Below are positions 31,219-39,792 of a stretch of 41,013 bases of DNA, piece by piece. Below the pieces are notes generated by a model that saw only the letters and a program-made list of their open reading frames with translations, did not search any database and was not told where the DNA came from. Source of the DNA: an uncultured Actinomyces sp. (GTDB lineage: Bacteria; Actinomycetota; Actinomycetes; Actinomycetales; Actinomycetaceae). The DNA lies in contig CABKMZ010000011.1 in NCBI GenBank assembly GCA_902373545.1, positions 1 to 41,013 on the forward strand, read 5' to 3'. Both the position numbers and the translations under genes were made by a program. Positions within the stretch are counted from its first letter, which is position 1. The number at the start of each line of letters is the position of its first letter.

Positions 31219-34200
31219 GTGACAGACCGACACAACAGGACGCTGCTGCGTCGAGCCCTGGGCGTAGGCGCTGCGCTTGCGCTGATGGGGGGCACGTTCC
31301 CGGCAGCCTGGGCTGAGCCGGGTGGGGAGGCGGCAAATCAGGATGCAGACACGCAGGCCATCGACGCGGGAGGCGCGGGCGGCGGTGACGATGTGCTGGT
31401 GACAATCCCCGGTAACCATAACAAGGCGATGGGGTGCGACGCCGACTGGGCTCCCGACTGTGCCAAGGCCGCTTTGACACGCGACGCGACGGGCGTCTAC
31501 ACCGCGACTTTCACCCTGCCCGCGGGCGACTACGAGTACAAGGTCGCCGAAGGTGGCTCGTGGGATGCCGCCTACGGCCAAGGGGGAGCAGCCGGGGGAG
31601 CGAACATCGCCTACTCTCTAAAGGAAGAGACTGCGGTCACTTTCTACTACAACCACGCGACTCACCGCGTATGGAATAACGTCTCCGACCAGATGGTGAC
31701 GCTGCCGGGTTCCTTCCAAAAGGACCTGGGTTGCGCCGACAACTGGAAGCCTGAATGCCTGGCCCCGCTCTTGGAGCCCACGGGCAACGGCACCTACACC
31801 TACGAGACGACGGCATTGCCTGAGGGCACGTACGAGCTGAAGGTTGCTGTCGGTGGCTCGTGGGATGAGAACTACGGGCAAGATGGTGCCGCCGGTGGTG
31901 CCAACTACCAGTTTGCGACGAAGGCGAACAAGCTCGTGTCATTCACCTATGATTTCGCGACCCACAAGCTGGACATCGCCTCCGCTGACGCTCCCGTTGT
32001 CGGCGTCGGTGAGCAGCGCGCTTACTGGGTCAATGCCACAACCCTGGCATGGCCGACCTCCCTGCTCCCGCAGGGCGTCACCCGGGCCCAGGTCCTCGAT
32101 GGCTCCGCGGCCCTCTCCTACGAGCTGGTCACCGCCCCCGAGGGTGGTGCGGCCCTGACGGACGGTGCTATCACCGGAGCGACCATCACGCCGCTGACCG
32201 TCGCGGGCGACCTGCCCGCCGAGGTGACGATGGCACACCCCAACCTCAACGGCTACATCGCCCTGAAGGCCCCCTTCGACGAGGCCGGGGCCCGCGAGGC
32301 CCTCACCGGCCAGATCGCGGTCGCCCAGAAGTCCGGCGAGACCGTCAACGCCTTCACCGGCGTGCAGATCGCCCCCGCGCTCGACTCCATCTACTCCGCC
32401 AAGGCCACCCAGGCCTCGTACGGGGTGGGTTGGAATGACGCGGGCGCTCCGACCTTCGCGCTGTGGGCACCCACCGCTAAGGACGTCACGCTGCTGTCGT
32501 GGAACACGCGTACTCCGCGCGGCGCTGACCCCGAGGTGAAGGGCGACCCCGTGCGCACTCCCGCCACGCGCACCGATGATGGGCGCTGGAGCGTCGACAA
32601 CGCCGACGGTGCCATCAAGGAGGGTGCCCAGTACCTGTGGGAGGTGCGCGTCTACGTGCCCTCCACGGGCGCCGTCGAGACCAACCAGGTGACCGACCCC
32701 TACTCGGTGGGTCTGACCGCCGACTCCACGCGTTCCGTGGCTGTCAACATGGACAACCCCGCGATCGCCCCCTACGGGTGGACGAGCGTCAAGGCACCCG
32801 TCATCGAGGACGACGCGCAGCGCTCCATCTACGAGCTGCACGTGCGCGACTTCTCGGCGGCCGACAAGTCCGTGCCCGAAGACATGCGCGGCACCTACAT
32901 GGCCTTCACGCAGTACGAGTCCAACGGTATGCGTCACCTTTCCCAGCTGGCCGAGGCCGGCATGAACACGGTGCACCTGCTGCCCACCTTCGACATTGCG
33001 ACCATCCCTGAGAAGCGCTCCGAGCAGAAGGTTCCTGAGATCCCCAAGGATGCAGGCCCGGCCTCCGAGGAACAGCAGGCGGCCGTGGCCGCCGTCGCCG
33101 ACGAGGACGCCTACAACTGGGGCTACGACCCGCTGCACTGGATGGCCCCCGAAGGCTCCTACGCCACCGCCTCCCACCAAAACGGTGGCGCCCGTGTGCG
33201 CGAATTCCGCTCCATGGTCGGCGGACTGCACCGCATCGGTATGCAGGTCGTCCTCGACCAGGTCTACAACCACACGCCGGCCGCAGGCCAAGATGCTCAC
33301 TCGGTGCTCGACCGCGTCGTTCCCGGCTACTACCAGCGCCTCAACGCCTCGGGCGGAGTGGAGACCTCCACGTGCTGTTCGAACGTTGCTACCGAGAATG
33401 TCATGAGTGAACGCCTCATGATCGACTCGATGATTCACTGGGCGAAGTACTACCACGTCGACGGCTTCCGCTTCGACCTGATGGGTCACCACCCGGCCGA
33501 TGAGATGAAGCGTGCCAAGGAGGCTCTCTCGCAGCTCACCCTCGAGAAGGACGGCGTGGACGGATCGCGACTCTACATCTACGGCGAGGGCTGGAACTTC
33601 GGTGAGGTCGCGAACAACGCGCTGTTCACGCAGGCCACGCAGGGCCAGCTGGACGGCACCGGCATCGGCGCGTTCAACGACCGTCTGCGCGACGCCGTCC
33701 ACGGCGGTGGTCCCTTCGATGACGACCACCGCGTCATGCAGGGCTTTGGTTCGGGCGCGTTCTCGGACTTCAACGGCCTCGACACACGCTCGGAGACGGA
33801 GCGTCGCGCGGACTACCTGCATCGCGTGGACCTCGTGAAGCTGGGGCTTGCGGGCAACCTGAAGGACTACACGCTGACGACCTACGATGGTCAGACCGTG
33901 AAGGGGTCACAGCTGGACTACAACGGTCAGGGCGCGGGATTCGCGTCCCAGCCTGCGGAGAATGTCAACTACGTGGACGCCCACGACAATGAGACGCTCT
34001 TCGATCTGGTGACCTACAAGATGCCCGCGGACGCTCCGATGGAGCACCGCGTGCGCATGTCGCTGATCAGCCAGGCATCCGTGGCATTGGCTCAGTCGCC
34101 CTCGTTCTGGGCGTCGGGCACAGAGACGCTGCGCTCGAAGTCCTTGGATCGTGATTCCTTCAACTCCGGTGATCACTTCAACTCGATTGACTGGACGATG

Positions 34201-35295
34201 AAGGACAATGGCTTCGGTCATGGCCTGCCCATCAAGTCGAAGAACGGCGCGGCCTGGGACCACATGCGTCCCCTGCTGGAGAATCCCGATCTGAAGCCGA
34301 CCCCGGAGCAGATCGGCACCTCCTCGGAGATTGCAATGGACTTCCTGCGCGTGCGTTCGTCTTCGCGCCTGTTCACGCTGGGCAGTGCTGAGCTCATCAA
34401 CCAGAAGGTGACCTTCCCGAACTCCGGCTCCGAGGCCGTGGATGGGACGATCATGATGCTTATCAACGACGAGGCCGGGGCTGGGACGGACGTTGATCCG
34501 GCCCTTGACGGTGCGCTCGTCGTGTTCAACGCGACGGACAAGCAACTGACGCAGAGCGTCGACGGCCTGGCTGGTCGTGTTTTTAAGCTGCATGACGCTC
34601 AGGCCACAGGCGCTGACTCCGTCGTCAAGGAGGCATCCTTCTCGGCGAAGACGGGTGTCGTCACGGTCCCCGCACGCACGGTCGCTGTCTTCACACAGGC
34701 AGCGGGGGAGCGGGTTGAACCTGGCCCCGTCGCCGAGGACGGCACGTGGATGCGCGCGGCTGACGGGCGCTGGTGGCTGCGCTACCCGGACGGCACCTAC
34801 CCGGCGAACGAGCGCATCGAGCTGGGAGGCGTGACCTACGCCTTCGACGCAGCCGGTTGGATGAAGACCGGCTGGGATAAGGAAGAGGGCCTGTGGCGCT
34901 ACTACGCCCCCTCGGGCGCGATGGCGACCGGCTGGACCGCCGTGGGTGGCACCTGGTACTACCTGGATCCCGACACCGGGGCCATGGTGACCGGATGGCT
35001 CAAGGACGGCGACACCTGGTACTACCTGCACGGCAGCGGTGCGATGGCCACCGGCTGGGTGAACCTGGGTGGTGCCTGGTTCTACCTGAACGGCAATGGC
35101 TCGATGGCCACCGGCTGGGTGAACCTGGGAGGCACCTGGTACTTCCTGTCCGGCGATGGCCGTATGGCCACCGGCTGGGTCAAGGACGGCGAGTCCTGGT
35201 TCTACTGCTATCCCTCGGGCGCGATGGCCACGGGCCGCGTCGTTGTGGACGGCACTGCTTACACCTTCGATGCTAATGGGCGTCTTGTGCCCTGA
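31219..35295 (+). CDS. Secreted type I pullulanase (GH13) with X25-like starch-binding modules and choline-binding-like repeats
   Basis: A 1358-residue exported enzyme cutting alpha-1,6 branches in pullulan, starch or glycogen. A signal peptide (~1-32, ending PAAWA) is followed by two similar ~95-residue X25-type modules (~58-150, ~158-250, each with a GSWD..YGQ.GAAGGAN motif), a linker domain, a CBM48-like domain (~400-510) and the catalytic barrel. The type I pullulanase signature YNWGYDP is at 632-638. Catalytic residues are D753 (RFDLM), E790 (YGEGWNF) and D923 (DAHDN). Residues ~1176-1358 hold tandem ~20-residue repeats of the type GxMATGWxxxGGTWYYL, like choline/glucan-binding repeats, instead of an LPXTG anchor. 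The start is GTG with GAGGGAG upstream. A monocistronic unit between terminators. Confidence 0.93.
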   Translation: MTDRHNRTLLRRALGVGAALALMGGTFPAAWAEPGGEAANQDADTQAIDAGGAGGGDDVLVTIPGNHNKAMGCDADWAPDCAKAALTRDATGVYTATFTLPAGDYEYKVAEGGSWDAAYGQGGAAGGANIAYSLKEETAVTFYYNHATHRVWNNVSDQMVTLPGSFQKDLGCADNWKPECLAPLLEPTGNGTYTYETTALPEGTYELKVAVGGSWDENYGQDGAAGGANYQFATKANKLVSFTYDFATHKLDIASADAPVVGVGEQRAYWVNATTLAWPTSLLPQGVTRAQVLDGSAALSYELVTAPEGGAALTDGAITGATITPLTVAGDLPAEVTMAHPNLNGYIALKAPFDEAGAREALTGQIAVAQKSGETVNAFTGVQIAPALDSIYSAKATQASYGVGWNDAGAPTFALWAPTAKDVTLLSWNTRTPRGADPEVKGDPVRTPATRTDDGRWSVDNADGAIKEGAQYLWEVRVYVPSTGAVETNQVTDPYSVGLTADSTRSVAVNMDNPAIAPYGWTSVKAPVIEDDAQRSIYELHVRDFSAADKSVPEDMRGTYMAFTQYESNGMRHLSQLAEAGMNTVHLLPTFDIATIPEKRSEQKVPEIPKDAGPASEEQQAAVAAVADEDAYNWGYDPLHWMAPEGSYATASHQNGGARVREFRSMVGGLHRIGMQVVLDQVYNHTPAAGQDAHSVLDRVVPGYYQRLNASGGVETSTCCSNVATENVMSERLMIDSMIHWAKYYHVDGFRFDLMGHHPADEMKRAKEALSQLTLEKDGVDGSRLYIYGEGWNFGEVANNALFTQATQGQLDGTGIGAFNDRLRDAVHGGGPFDDDHRVMQGFGSGAFSDFNGLDTRSETERRADYLHRVDLVKLGLAGNLKDYTLTTYDGQTVKGSQLDYNGQGAGFASQPAENVNYVDAHDNETLFDLVTYKMPADAPMEHRVRMSLISQASVALAQSPSFWASGTETLRSKSLDRDSFNSGDHFNSIDWTMKDNGFGHGLPIKSKNGAAWDHMRPLLENPDLKPTPEQIGTSSEIAMDFLRVRSSSRLFTLGSAELINQKVTFPNSGSEAVDGTIMMLINDEAGAGTDVDPALDGALVVFNATDKQLTQSVDGLAGRVFKLHDAQATGADSVVKEASFSAKTGVVTVPARTVAVFTQAAGERVEPGPVAEDGTWMRAADGRWWLRYPDGTYPANERIELGGVTYAFDAAGWMKTGWDKEEGLWRYYAPSGAMATGWTAVGGTWYYLDPDTGAMVTGWLKDGDTWYYLHGSGAMATGWVNLGGAWFYLNGNGSMATGWVNLGGTWYFLSGDGRMATGWVKDGESWFYCYPSGAMATGRVVVDGTAYTFDANGRLVP
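34918..35262 (+). repeat. Tandem ~60-bp repeats encoding the cell-wall/glucan-binding-like array
   Basis: Units of 60 nt, conserved around GCGATGGCCACCGGCTGG, repeat about five to six times in frame. The two units centred near 35040-35160 are nearly identical at DNA level, indicating recent duplication or recombination. This is a coding repeat, not a CRISPR. Confidence 0.8.
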
Positions 35296-35313
35296 CGAGG
35301 TGGCGGCGATACG

Positions 35314-35353
35314 CGGGCGGGCCGGGACGATAGCTATCGTCCCGGCCCGCCCG
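35314..35353. terminator. Bidirectional terminator between the pullulanase and ltbR-like genes
   Basis: A perfect 40-bp palindrome (20-bp arms meeting without a spacer), 18 nt after the pullulanase stop and 21 nt after the stop of the convergent regulator gene. TTTGCG follows on the plus strand. Confidence 0.85.
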
Positions 35354-35374
35354 TTTGCGTGCGTGTATCGAGGC

Positions 35375-36112
35375 TTAGAGTTCCGCGGCGTCCTCGACGG
35401 TGGCGAGGAACTCGGAGAGCCGGTTGGCGGCGGCCATGACGGAGGGGCCGTGCTGGCGTCCGGGCTGGCGGCCCATGCGCTCGATGGGGCCAGAGATGGA
35501 CAGGGCAGCCAGGACGCGGCCCGAGGGGCCGCGCACAGGGGCCGACACGGAGGCGACGCCGGGCTCGCGCTCGCCCACGGACTGCGCCCAGCCGCGCCGA
35601 CGCACCTCGGCGAGCATGGTCGCGTTGAAGGAGGCGCCGTACAGGCCGCGGTGGAGGCGGTCGGGTTCCTCCCAGGCCAGCAGAACCTGGGCGGCTGACC
35701 CGGCGCTCATGGACAGGGTGGCGCCCACGGGGATGGAGTCGCGCAGGCCCATTTCACGTTCGGATGCCGCGACGCACACGCGGTAGTCGCCCTGGCGGCG
35801 GAAGAGCTGGGAGGATTCCTTTGTGTGGTCGCGCAGGGCCTGAAGGACGGGCATCGAGGCCTGGAGGAGGCGGTCTTCGCCGGCGGCGGAGGAGAGCTCC
35901 TGGAGGCGGGGGCCGAGAATGAAACGTCCCTGCATGTCGCGGGCGACCATGCGGTGATATTCGAGGGCCACGGCCAGACGGTGAGCGGTCGGGCGTGCGA
36001 GCCCAGTGCTCGTCACGAGTTGTGCAAGCGTCGCGGGCCCTGCTTCGAGAGCGCTGAGGACCAGCGCTGCCTTGTCGAGGACGCCAACGCCACTGGATGT
36101 TTGCTCTTCCAT
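35375..36112 (-). CDS. IclR family regulator, LtbR/NdgR-like
   Basis: A 245-residue IclR-type protein. The N-terminal winged helix spans ~10-65 (LDKAALVLSALEAGPATLAQLV, then TGLARPTAHRLAVAL), and the C-terminal effector domain includes SMSAGSAAQVLLAW and PVRGPSGRVLAALSISGP. It is divergent from leuCD, the arrangement of LtbR (Corynebacterium) and NdgR (Streptomyces), which control leucine and other amino acid genes. The ATG at 36112 has no Shine-Dalgarno; a TTAAAT box lies 6 nt upstream, so the transcript may be leaderless. The regulatory target is inferred from position. Confidence 0.85.
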   Translation of the reverse strand: MEEQTSSGVGVLDKAALVLSALEAGPATLAQLVTSTGLARPTAHRLAVALEYHRMVARDMQGRFILGPRLQELSSAAGEDRLLQASMPVLQALRDHTKESSQLFRRQGDYRVCVAASEREMGLRDSIPVGATLSMSAGSAAQVLLAWEEPDRLHRGLYGASFNATMLAEVRRRGWAQSVGEREPGVASVSAPVRGPSGRVLAALSISGPIERMGRQPGRQHGPSVMAAANRLSEFLATVEDAAEL

Positions 36113-36118
36113 ACAACT

Positions 36119-36142
36119 ATTTAATATCTCAGTTATTGAGAT
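36119..36142 (-). promoter_or_regulatory. -10 and candidate operator of the ltbR-like gene
   Basis: A TTAAAT box (36119-36124, minus sense) is directly preceded by a perfect inverted repeat ATCTCA-n5-TGAGAT (36126-36142). Its place suggests autoregulation by the IclR protein or control of the divergent promoter. Confidence 0.5.
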
Positions 36143-36202
36143 GGCAAACTGCCGGATAGTGAAACAGGTCAAAGCGGCGTCCGAGACGTGAGATCGGGGA
36201 GG

Positions 36203-36234
36203 TTGACACGCGGTCAAGGCGCTTCCATTAGGTG
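36203..36234 (+). promoter_or_regulatory. Putative leuCD promoter
   Basis: A consensus TTGACA at 36203-36208; the matching -10 is unclear (TAGGTG at 36229-36234 is 20 nt away, TCCATT at 36224-36229 is 15 nt away). The poor spacing fits a promoter needing an activator. Confidence 0.45.
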
Positions 36235-36254
36235 CGTAGCACGACTGACACCGT

Positions 36255-36273
36255 GTCTCCAAAGAGTGGAGAC
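36255..36273 (+). promoter_or_regulatory. Inverted repeat in the leuC leader
   Basis: GTCTCC-n7-GGAGAC lies just before the AGAGGAGG ribosome binding site. It could be an operator or an RNA hairpin affecting translation. No leucine-codon-rich leader peptide is seen. Confidence 0.4.
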
Positions 36274-36286
36274 CAGAGGAGGAATA

Positions 36287-37687
36287 ATGAGCGGAACGAT
36301 GGCGGAAAAGGTGTGGCGCGACCACATCGTCTCCAAGGGTGAGAACGGTGCCCCCGACCTGCTGTACATCGACCTCCACCTCGTGCATGAGGTCACTAGC
36401 CCCCAGGCCTTTGAGGGCCTGCGCCTGGCGGGTCGACAGGTTCGTCGCCCCGATCTGACGATTGCGACCGAGGACCACAACACGCCCACGGTCAACATCG
36501 ACCAGCCCATCGCGGACATCACCAGCCGCACCCAGATCGACACCCTGCGCAAGAACGCGCAGGAGTTCGGCGTGCGCCTGCACTCCCTGGGTGACGCCGA
36601 CCAGGGTATCGTCCACGTTGTTGGCCCCCAGCTGGGTGTGACCCAGCCCGGCATGACGATTGTGTGCGGTGACTCCCACACCTCCACGCACGGAGCTTTC
36701 GGCGCGCTGGCCTTCGGTATCGGCACGAGCCAGGTCGAGCACGTGCTCGCCACCCAGACCCTGCCCATGGCCCCCTTCAAGACCATGGCCATCACCGTCA
36801 ACGGCTCACTCCCCGCCGGCTCGACCGCGAAGGACATCATCCTCGCGGTCATCGCCAAGATCGGCACCGGCGGCGGCCAGGGCTACGTCCTGGAGTACCG
36901 CGGCCAGGCGATCCGCGAGCTCTCCATGGAGGGCCGCATGACGATCTGCAACATGTCGATCGAGGCGGGCGCCCGCGCCGGCATGATCGCCCCCGACCAG
37001 ACGACCTTCGACTACATCAAGGGCCGCCCCCACGCCCCCGAGGGCGAGGACTGGGACCGCGCCGTCGAGTACTGGTCCTCCCTGGCCTCCGACGAGGACG
37101 CCGTCTTCGACGCCGAGGTCATCCTCGAGGCCGCCGACATCGAGCCCTTCGTCACCTGGGGCACCAACCCCGGCCAGGGCGTGCCGCTGTCGGCCGCCGT
37201 GCCCGCCCCGGAAGACTTCGCAGATGAGACCGCTCGCGCGGCCGCCGAGCGCGCCCTGGAATACATGGACCTCACGCCCGGCACCCCGATGCGTGAGATC
37301 GCCGTGAACACCGTGTTCATCGGCAGCTGCACGAACGGGCGCATCGAAGACCTGCGCGCCGCCGCCAGTGTCGTCAAGGGACGCCACAAGGCCGATGGTG
37401 TGCGCGTCATGGTCGTACCCGGCTCCGCCCGCGTGCGCCTCCAGGCCGAGGCCGAGGGCCTCGACACAATCTTCACCGACTTCGGCGCCGAATGGCGCAA
37501 CGCCGGCTGCTCCATGTGCCTGGGCATGAACCCCGACACGATGAACGCGGGAGACCGCTCGGCCTCCACCTCCAACCGCAACTTCGAAGGCCGCCAGGGC
37601 AAGGGCAGCCGCACGCACCTGGTCTCACCGCTTGTCGCGGCCGCCACCGCCGTGCGAGGCACCCTGTCCTCCCCGGCCGACCTCTGA
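36287..37687 (+). CDS. leuC: 3-isopropylmalate dehydratase large subunit
   Basis: A 466-residue aconitase-family subunit that, with LeuD, isomerises 2- to 3-isopropylmalate in leucine synthesis. The three [4Fe-4S] cysteines are C348 (IGSCTNGR), C408 and C411 ([12 protein letters not shown]). Other marks are [13 protein letters not shown] and [15 protein letters not shown]. Start at 36287 is set by AGAGGAGG. leuD follows after 74 nt in the same operon. Confidence 0.97.
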   Translation: MSGTMAEKVWRDHIVSKGENGAPDLLYIDLHLVHEVTSPQAFEGLRLAGRQVRRPDLTIATEDHNTPTVNIDQPIADITSRTQIDTLRKNAQEFGVRLHSLGDADQGIVHVVGPQLGVTQPGMTIVCGDSHTSTHGAFGALAFGIGTSQVEHVLATQTLPMAPFKTMAITVNGSLPAGSTAKDIILAVIAKIGTGGGQGYVLEYRGQAIRELSMEGRMTICNMSIEAGARAGMIAPDQTTFDYIKGRPHAPEGEDWDRAVEYWSSLASDEDAVFDAEVILEAADIEPFVTWGTNPGQGVPLSAAVPAPEDFADETARAAAERALEYMDLTPGTPMREIAVNTVFIGSCTNGRIEDLRAAASVVKGRHKADGVRVMVVPGSARVRLQAEAEGLDTIFTDFGAEWRNAGCSMCLGMNPDTMNAGDRSASTSNRNFEGRQGKGSRTHLVSPLVAAATAVRGTLSSPADL

Positions 37688-37692
37688 GGCCC

Positions 37693-37723
37693 GCCCTCCC
37701 GCCACCCGACAGCGGGGGAGGGC
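37693..37723 (+). other. Hairpin between leuC and leuD
   Basis: An 8-bp stem (37693-37700 with 37716-37723) followed by a GGCCTCGT core and a C-rich run, without a T-tract. It may stabilise or partly terminate the transcript and so set the LeuC:LeuD ratio. Confidence 0.4.
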
Positions 37724-37761
37724 CACGGCCTCGTCCCCCAGAGAGAAAAGACTGACGCACC

Positions 37762-38394
37762 ATGGAAAAGTTCATCACCCACACCGGCGTCGGCGTCCCG
37801 CTGCGCCGCTCCAACGTCGATACCGACCAGATCATCCCCGCGGTCTACCTCAAGCGCGTGACCCGCACGGGCTTCGAGGACGCCCTCTTCGCCGCGTGGA
37901 GGAACGACCCCGAGTTCGTCCTGAACCAGGACGCCTACAAGAACGGCTCCGTCCTCGTCGCCGGCCCTGACTTCGGCACCGGCTCCTCGCGCGAGCACGC
38001 CGTGTGGGCGCTCAAGGACTACGGCTTCCGCGTCGTGCTGGCCCCCAAGTTCGCCGACATTTTCCGAGGCAACTCGGGCAAGCAGGGCCTGGTGACCGGC
38101 ATCATCTCCCAGGAGGACTGCGAGTCCCTGTGGAAGCTCCTCGAGGCCGAGCCCGGCACGCAGGTCACCGTCTCCCTGGAGGATAAGACCTGGCGCGCGG
38201 GCGCGATCTCAGGCACGTTCCAGATCGACGACTACGTGCGCTGGACCCTCATGGAGGGCCTGGATGACATTGCCCTGACCCTGCGCCACGAGGACGAGAT
38301 CGAGGCCTACGAGGCCGCGCGCCCCTCGTTCAAGCCGCGCACGCTGCCGGCGAAATTCTTACCAAAGCAAGAGGTTTTGTCCGCTCGCGACTGA
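37762..38394 (+). CDS. leuD: 3-isopropylmalate dehydratase small subunit
   Basis: A 210-residue swivel domain completing the LeuC active site. Marks are the opening [30 protein letters not shown], and [17 protein letters not shown]. Length is typical. Only a weak ribosome binding site (GAGAGAAAAG) precedes the ATG, so coupling with leuC is probable despite the 74-nt gap. Confidence 0.97.
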   Translation: MEKFITHTGVGVPLRRSNVDTDQIIPAVYLKRVTRTGFEDALFAAWRNDPEFVLNQDAYKNGSVLVAGPDFGTGSSREHAVWALKDYGFRVVLAPKFADIFRGNSGKQGLVTGIISQEDCESLWKLLEAEPGTQVTVSLEDKTWRAGAISGTFQIDDYVRWTLMEGLDDIALTLRHEDEIEAYEAARPSFKPRTLPAKFLPKQEVLSARD

Positions 38395-38407
38395 ACGACT
38401 TCGCACA

Positions 38408-38438
38408 CTGGCCCCTACCTAGCTAGAGTAGGGGCCAG
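38408..38438 (+). terminator. Terminator of leuCD
   Basis: A perfect 11-bp stem (38408-38418 with 38428-38438) with a 9-nt loop, 13 nt past the leuD stop. The loop/right-arm TAGAGT might double as a -10 for murA, which begins 25 nt downstream. Confidence 0.7.
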
Positions 38439-38462
38439 TTACGTCATAGTGAGGAGCACTCC

Positions 38463-39788
38463 ATGCCATCCATCCTGCAAGTTGAAGGCGGCCATCCGCT
38501 GCGCGGCGAGATCACCGTTCGCGGTGCCAAGAACTTCGTTCCCAAGGCCATGGTCGCGTCGCTGCTGGCCGACACACCCTCCGAGCTGTACAACGTGCCG
38601 CTGATCCGCGACACCGACGTCGTCTCGGACCTGCTGAGCCTGCACGGCGTCGAGATCGACTTTGATCAGGACCGCGGCACGCTGCGCATGGATCCCTCCA
38701 ACGTCAAGATCGCCTCGCGCTCGGACATCGACACGCTCGCGGGCGCCTCGCGCATCCCGATCCTGTTCTGCGGCCCGCTCCTGCACCAGCTCGGCGAGGC
38801 CTTCATCCCCGAGCTGGGCGGCTGCGCGATCGGCGGGCGTCCCATCGACTTCCACCTGGAGACGCTTCGCAAGTTTGGCGCGATCATTGACAAGCAGCCC
38901 GACGGCGTGCACATTAAGCGTCCCTTCACGGGCCTGCACGGCGCGATCATTGAGCTGCCCTTCCCGTCCGTGGGTGCCACTGAACAGACGCTGCTCACGG
39001 CCGTGCGCAACGAGGGCATCACGACCCTGAAGGGCGCGGCCATCGAGCCCGAGATCCTCGACCTGATCAACGTCTTGCAGAAGATGGGCGCGATCATCTC
39101 CGTGGACACAGACCGCACGATCCGCATCGAGGGTGTCTCCAAGCTGACGGGCTACCGCCACACGGCGCTGCCCGACCGCATCGAGGCCGCTTCGTGGGCC
39201 GCGGCCGCCCTGGCCACCCGAGGCGACATCTACGTGCGCGGCGCTCACCAGCCCGACATGACCACGTTCCTCAATACTTTCCGCAAGGTCGGCGGCGGCT
39301 TCGATATCGATGCTGACGGCATCCGTTTCTACCACACGGGCGAGCCGCTGCACTCGATCGCGCTGGAGACGGCCGTCCACCCCGGATTCATGACCGACTG
39401 GCAGCAGCCCCTCGTCGTGGCCCTCACGCAGGCCGAGGGCCTATCCATCGTCCACGAGACCGTGTACGAGAATCGCTTTGGGTTCACCGAGGCGCTGCGC
39501 AAGATGGGCGCGAACATTCAGGTCTACCGCGAGTGCCTGGGCGGCACGCCCTGCCGTTTCGGGCAGAAGAACTACTACCACTCGGCGGTCATCTCGGGCC
39601 CGACCCCGCTGCACAGCGCGGATATCGAGGTCCCGGACCTGCGCGGTGGTTTCTCGCACTTGATCGCGGCGCTGGCCGCGTCGGGCACGTCCACCGTGTC
39701 GGGCATTGACGTGATTTCGCGCGGTTACGAGCACTTCACGCGCAAGCTCCACAAGCTGGATGCGCGCGTGCGTTACCTGGATAGCTGA
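38463..39788 (+). CDS. murA: UDP-N-acetylglucosamine 1-carboxyvinyltransferase
   Basis: A 441-residue EPSP-synthase-fold enzyme for the first committed peptidoglycan step, adding enolpyruvate from PEP to UDP-GlcNAc. The RGAKN motif (~20-24) holds the substrate-binding K and N. C121 in GGCAIGGRPID is the catalytic and fosfomycin-reactive cysteine; actinobacteria such as mycobacteria often have Asp here, so Cys predicts intrinsic sensitivity at the target. RGGFSHLIAAL near the C-terminus is typical. GAGGAG precedes the ATG. The lipid kinase gene follows by 4 nt. Confidence 0.94.
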   Translation: MPSILQVEGGHPLRGEITVRGAKNFVPKAMVASLLADTPSELYNVPLIRDTDVVSDLLSLHGVEIDFDQDRGTLRMDPSNVKIASRSDIDTLAGASRIPILFCGPLLHQLGEAFIPELGGCAIGGRPIDFHLETLRKFGAIIDKQPDGVHIKRPFTGLHGAIIELPFPSVGATEQTLLTAVRNEGITTLKGAAIEPEILDLINVLQKMGAIISVDTDRTIRIEGVSKLTGYRHTALPDRIEAASWAAAALATRGDIYVRGAHQPDMTTFLNTFRKVGGGFDIDADGIRFYHTGEPLHSIALETAVHPGFMTDWQQPLVVALTQAEGLSIVHETVYENRFGFTEALRKMGANIQVYRECLGGTPCRFGQKNYYHSAVISGPTPLHSADIEVPDLRGGFSHLIAALAASGTSTVSGIDVISRGYEHFTRKLHKLDARVRYLDS

Positions 39789-39792
39789 CGCG

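Noticed and set aside
31939..33822. A 627-codon minus-strand frame opposite the pullulanase gene
   Set aside because: Composition and phase show it is the shadow of the plus-strand gene, which has complete catalytic motifs.
34918..35262. Regular 60-bp repeats that might suggest a CRISPR array
   Set aside because: The repeats are contiguous without unique spacers, stay in frame and encode GW-rich binding repeats.
36113..36286. Leucine attenuator or T-box before leuC
   Set aside because: No leucine-rich leader frame, no T-box sequence and no terminator before the ribosome binding site; a divergent IclR regulator is the simpler control.
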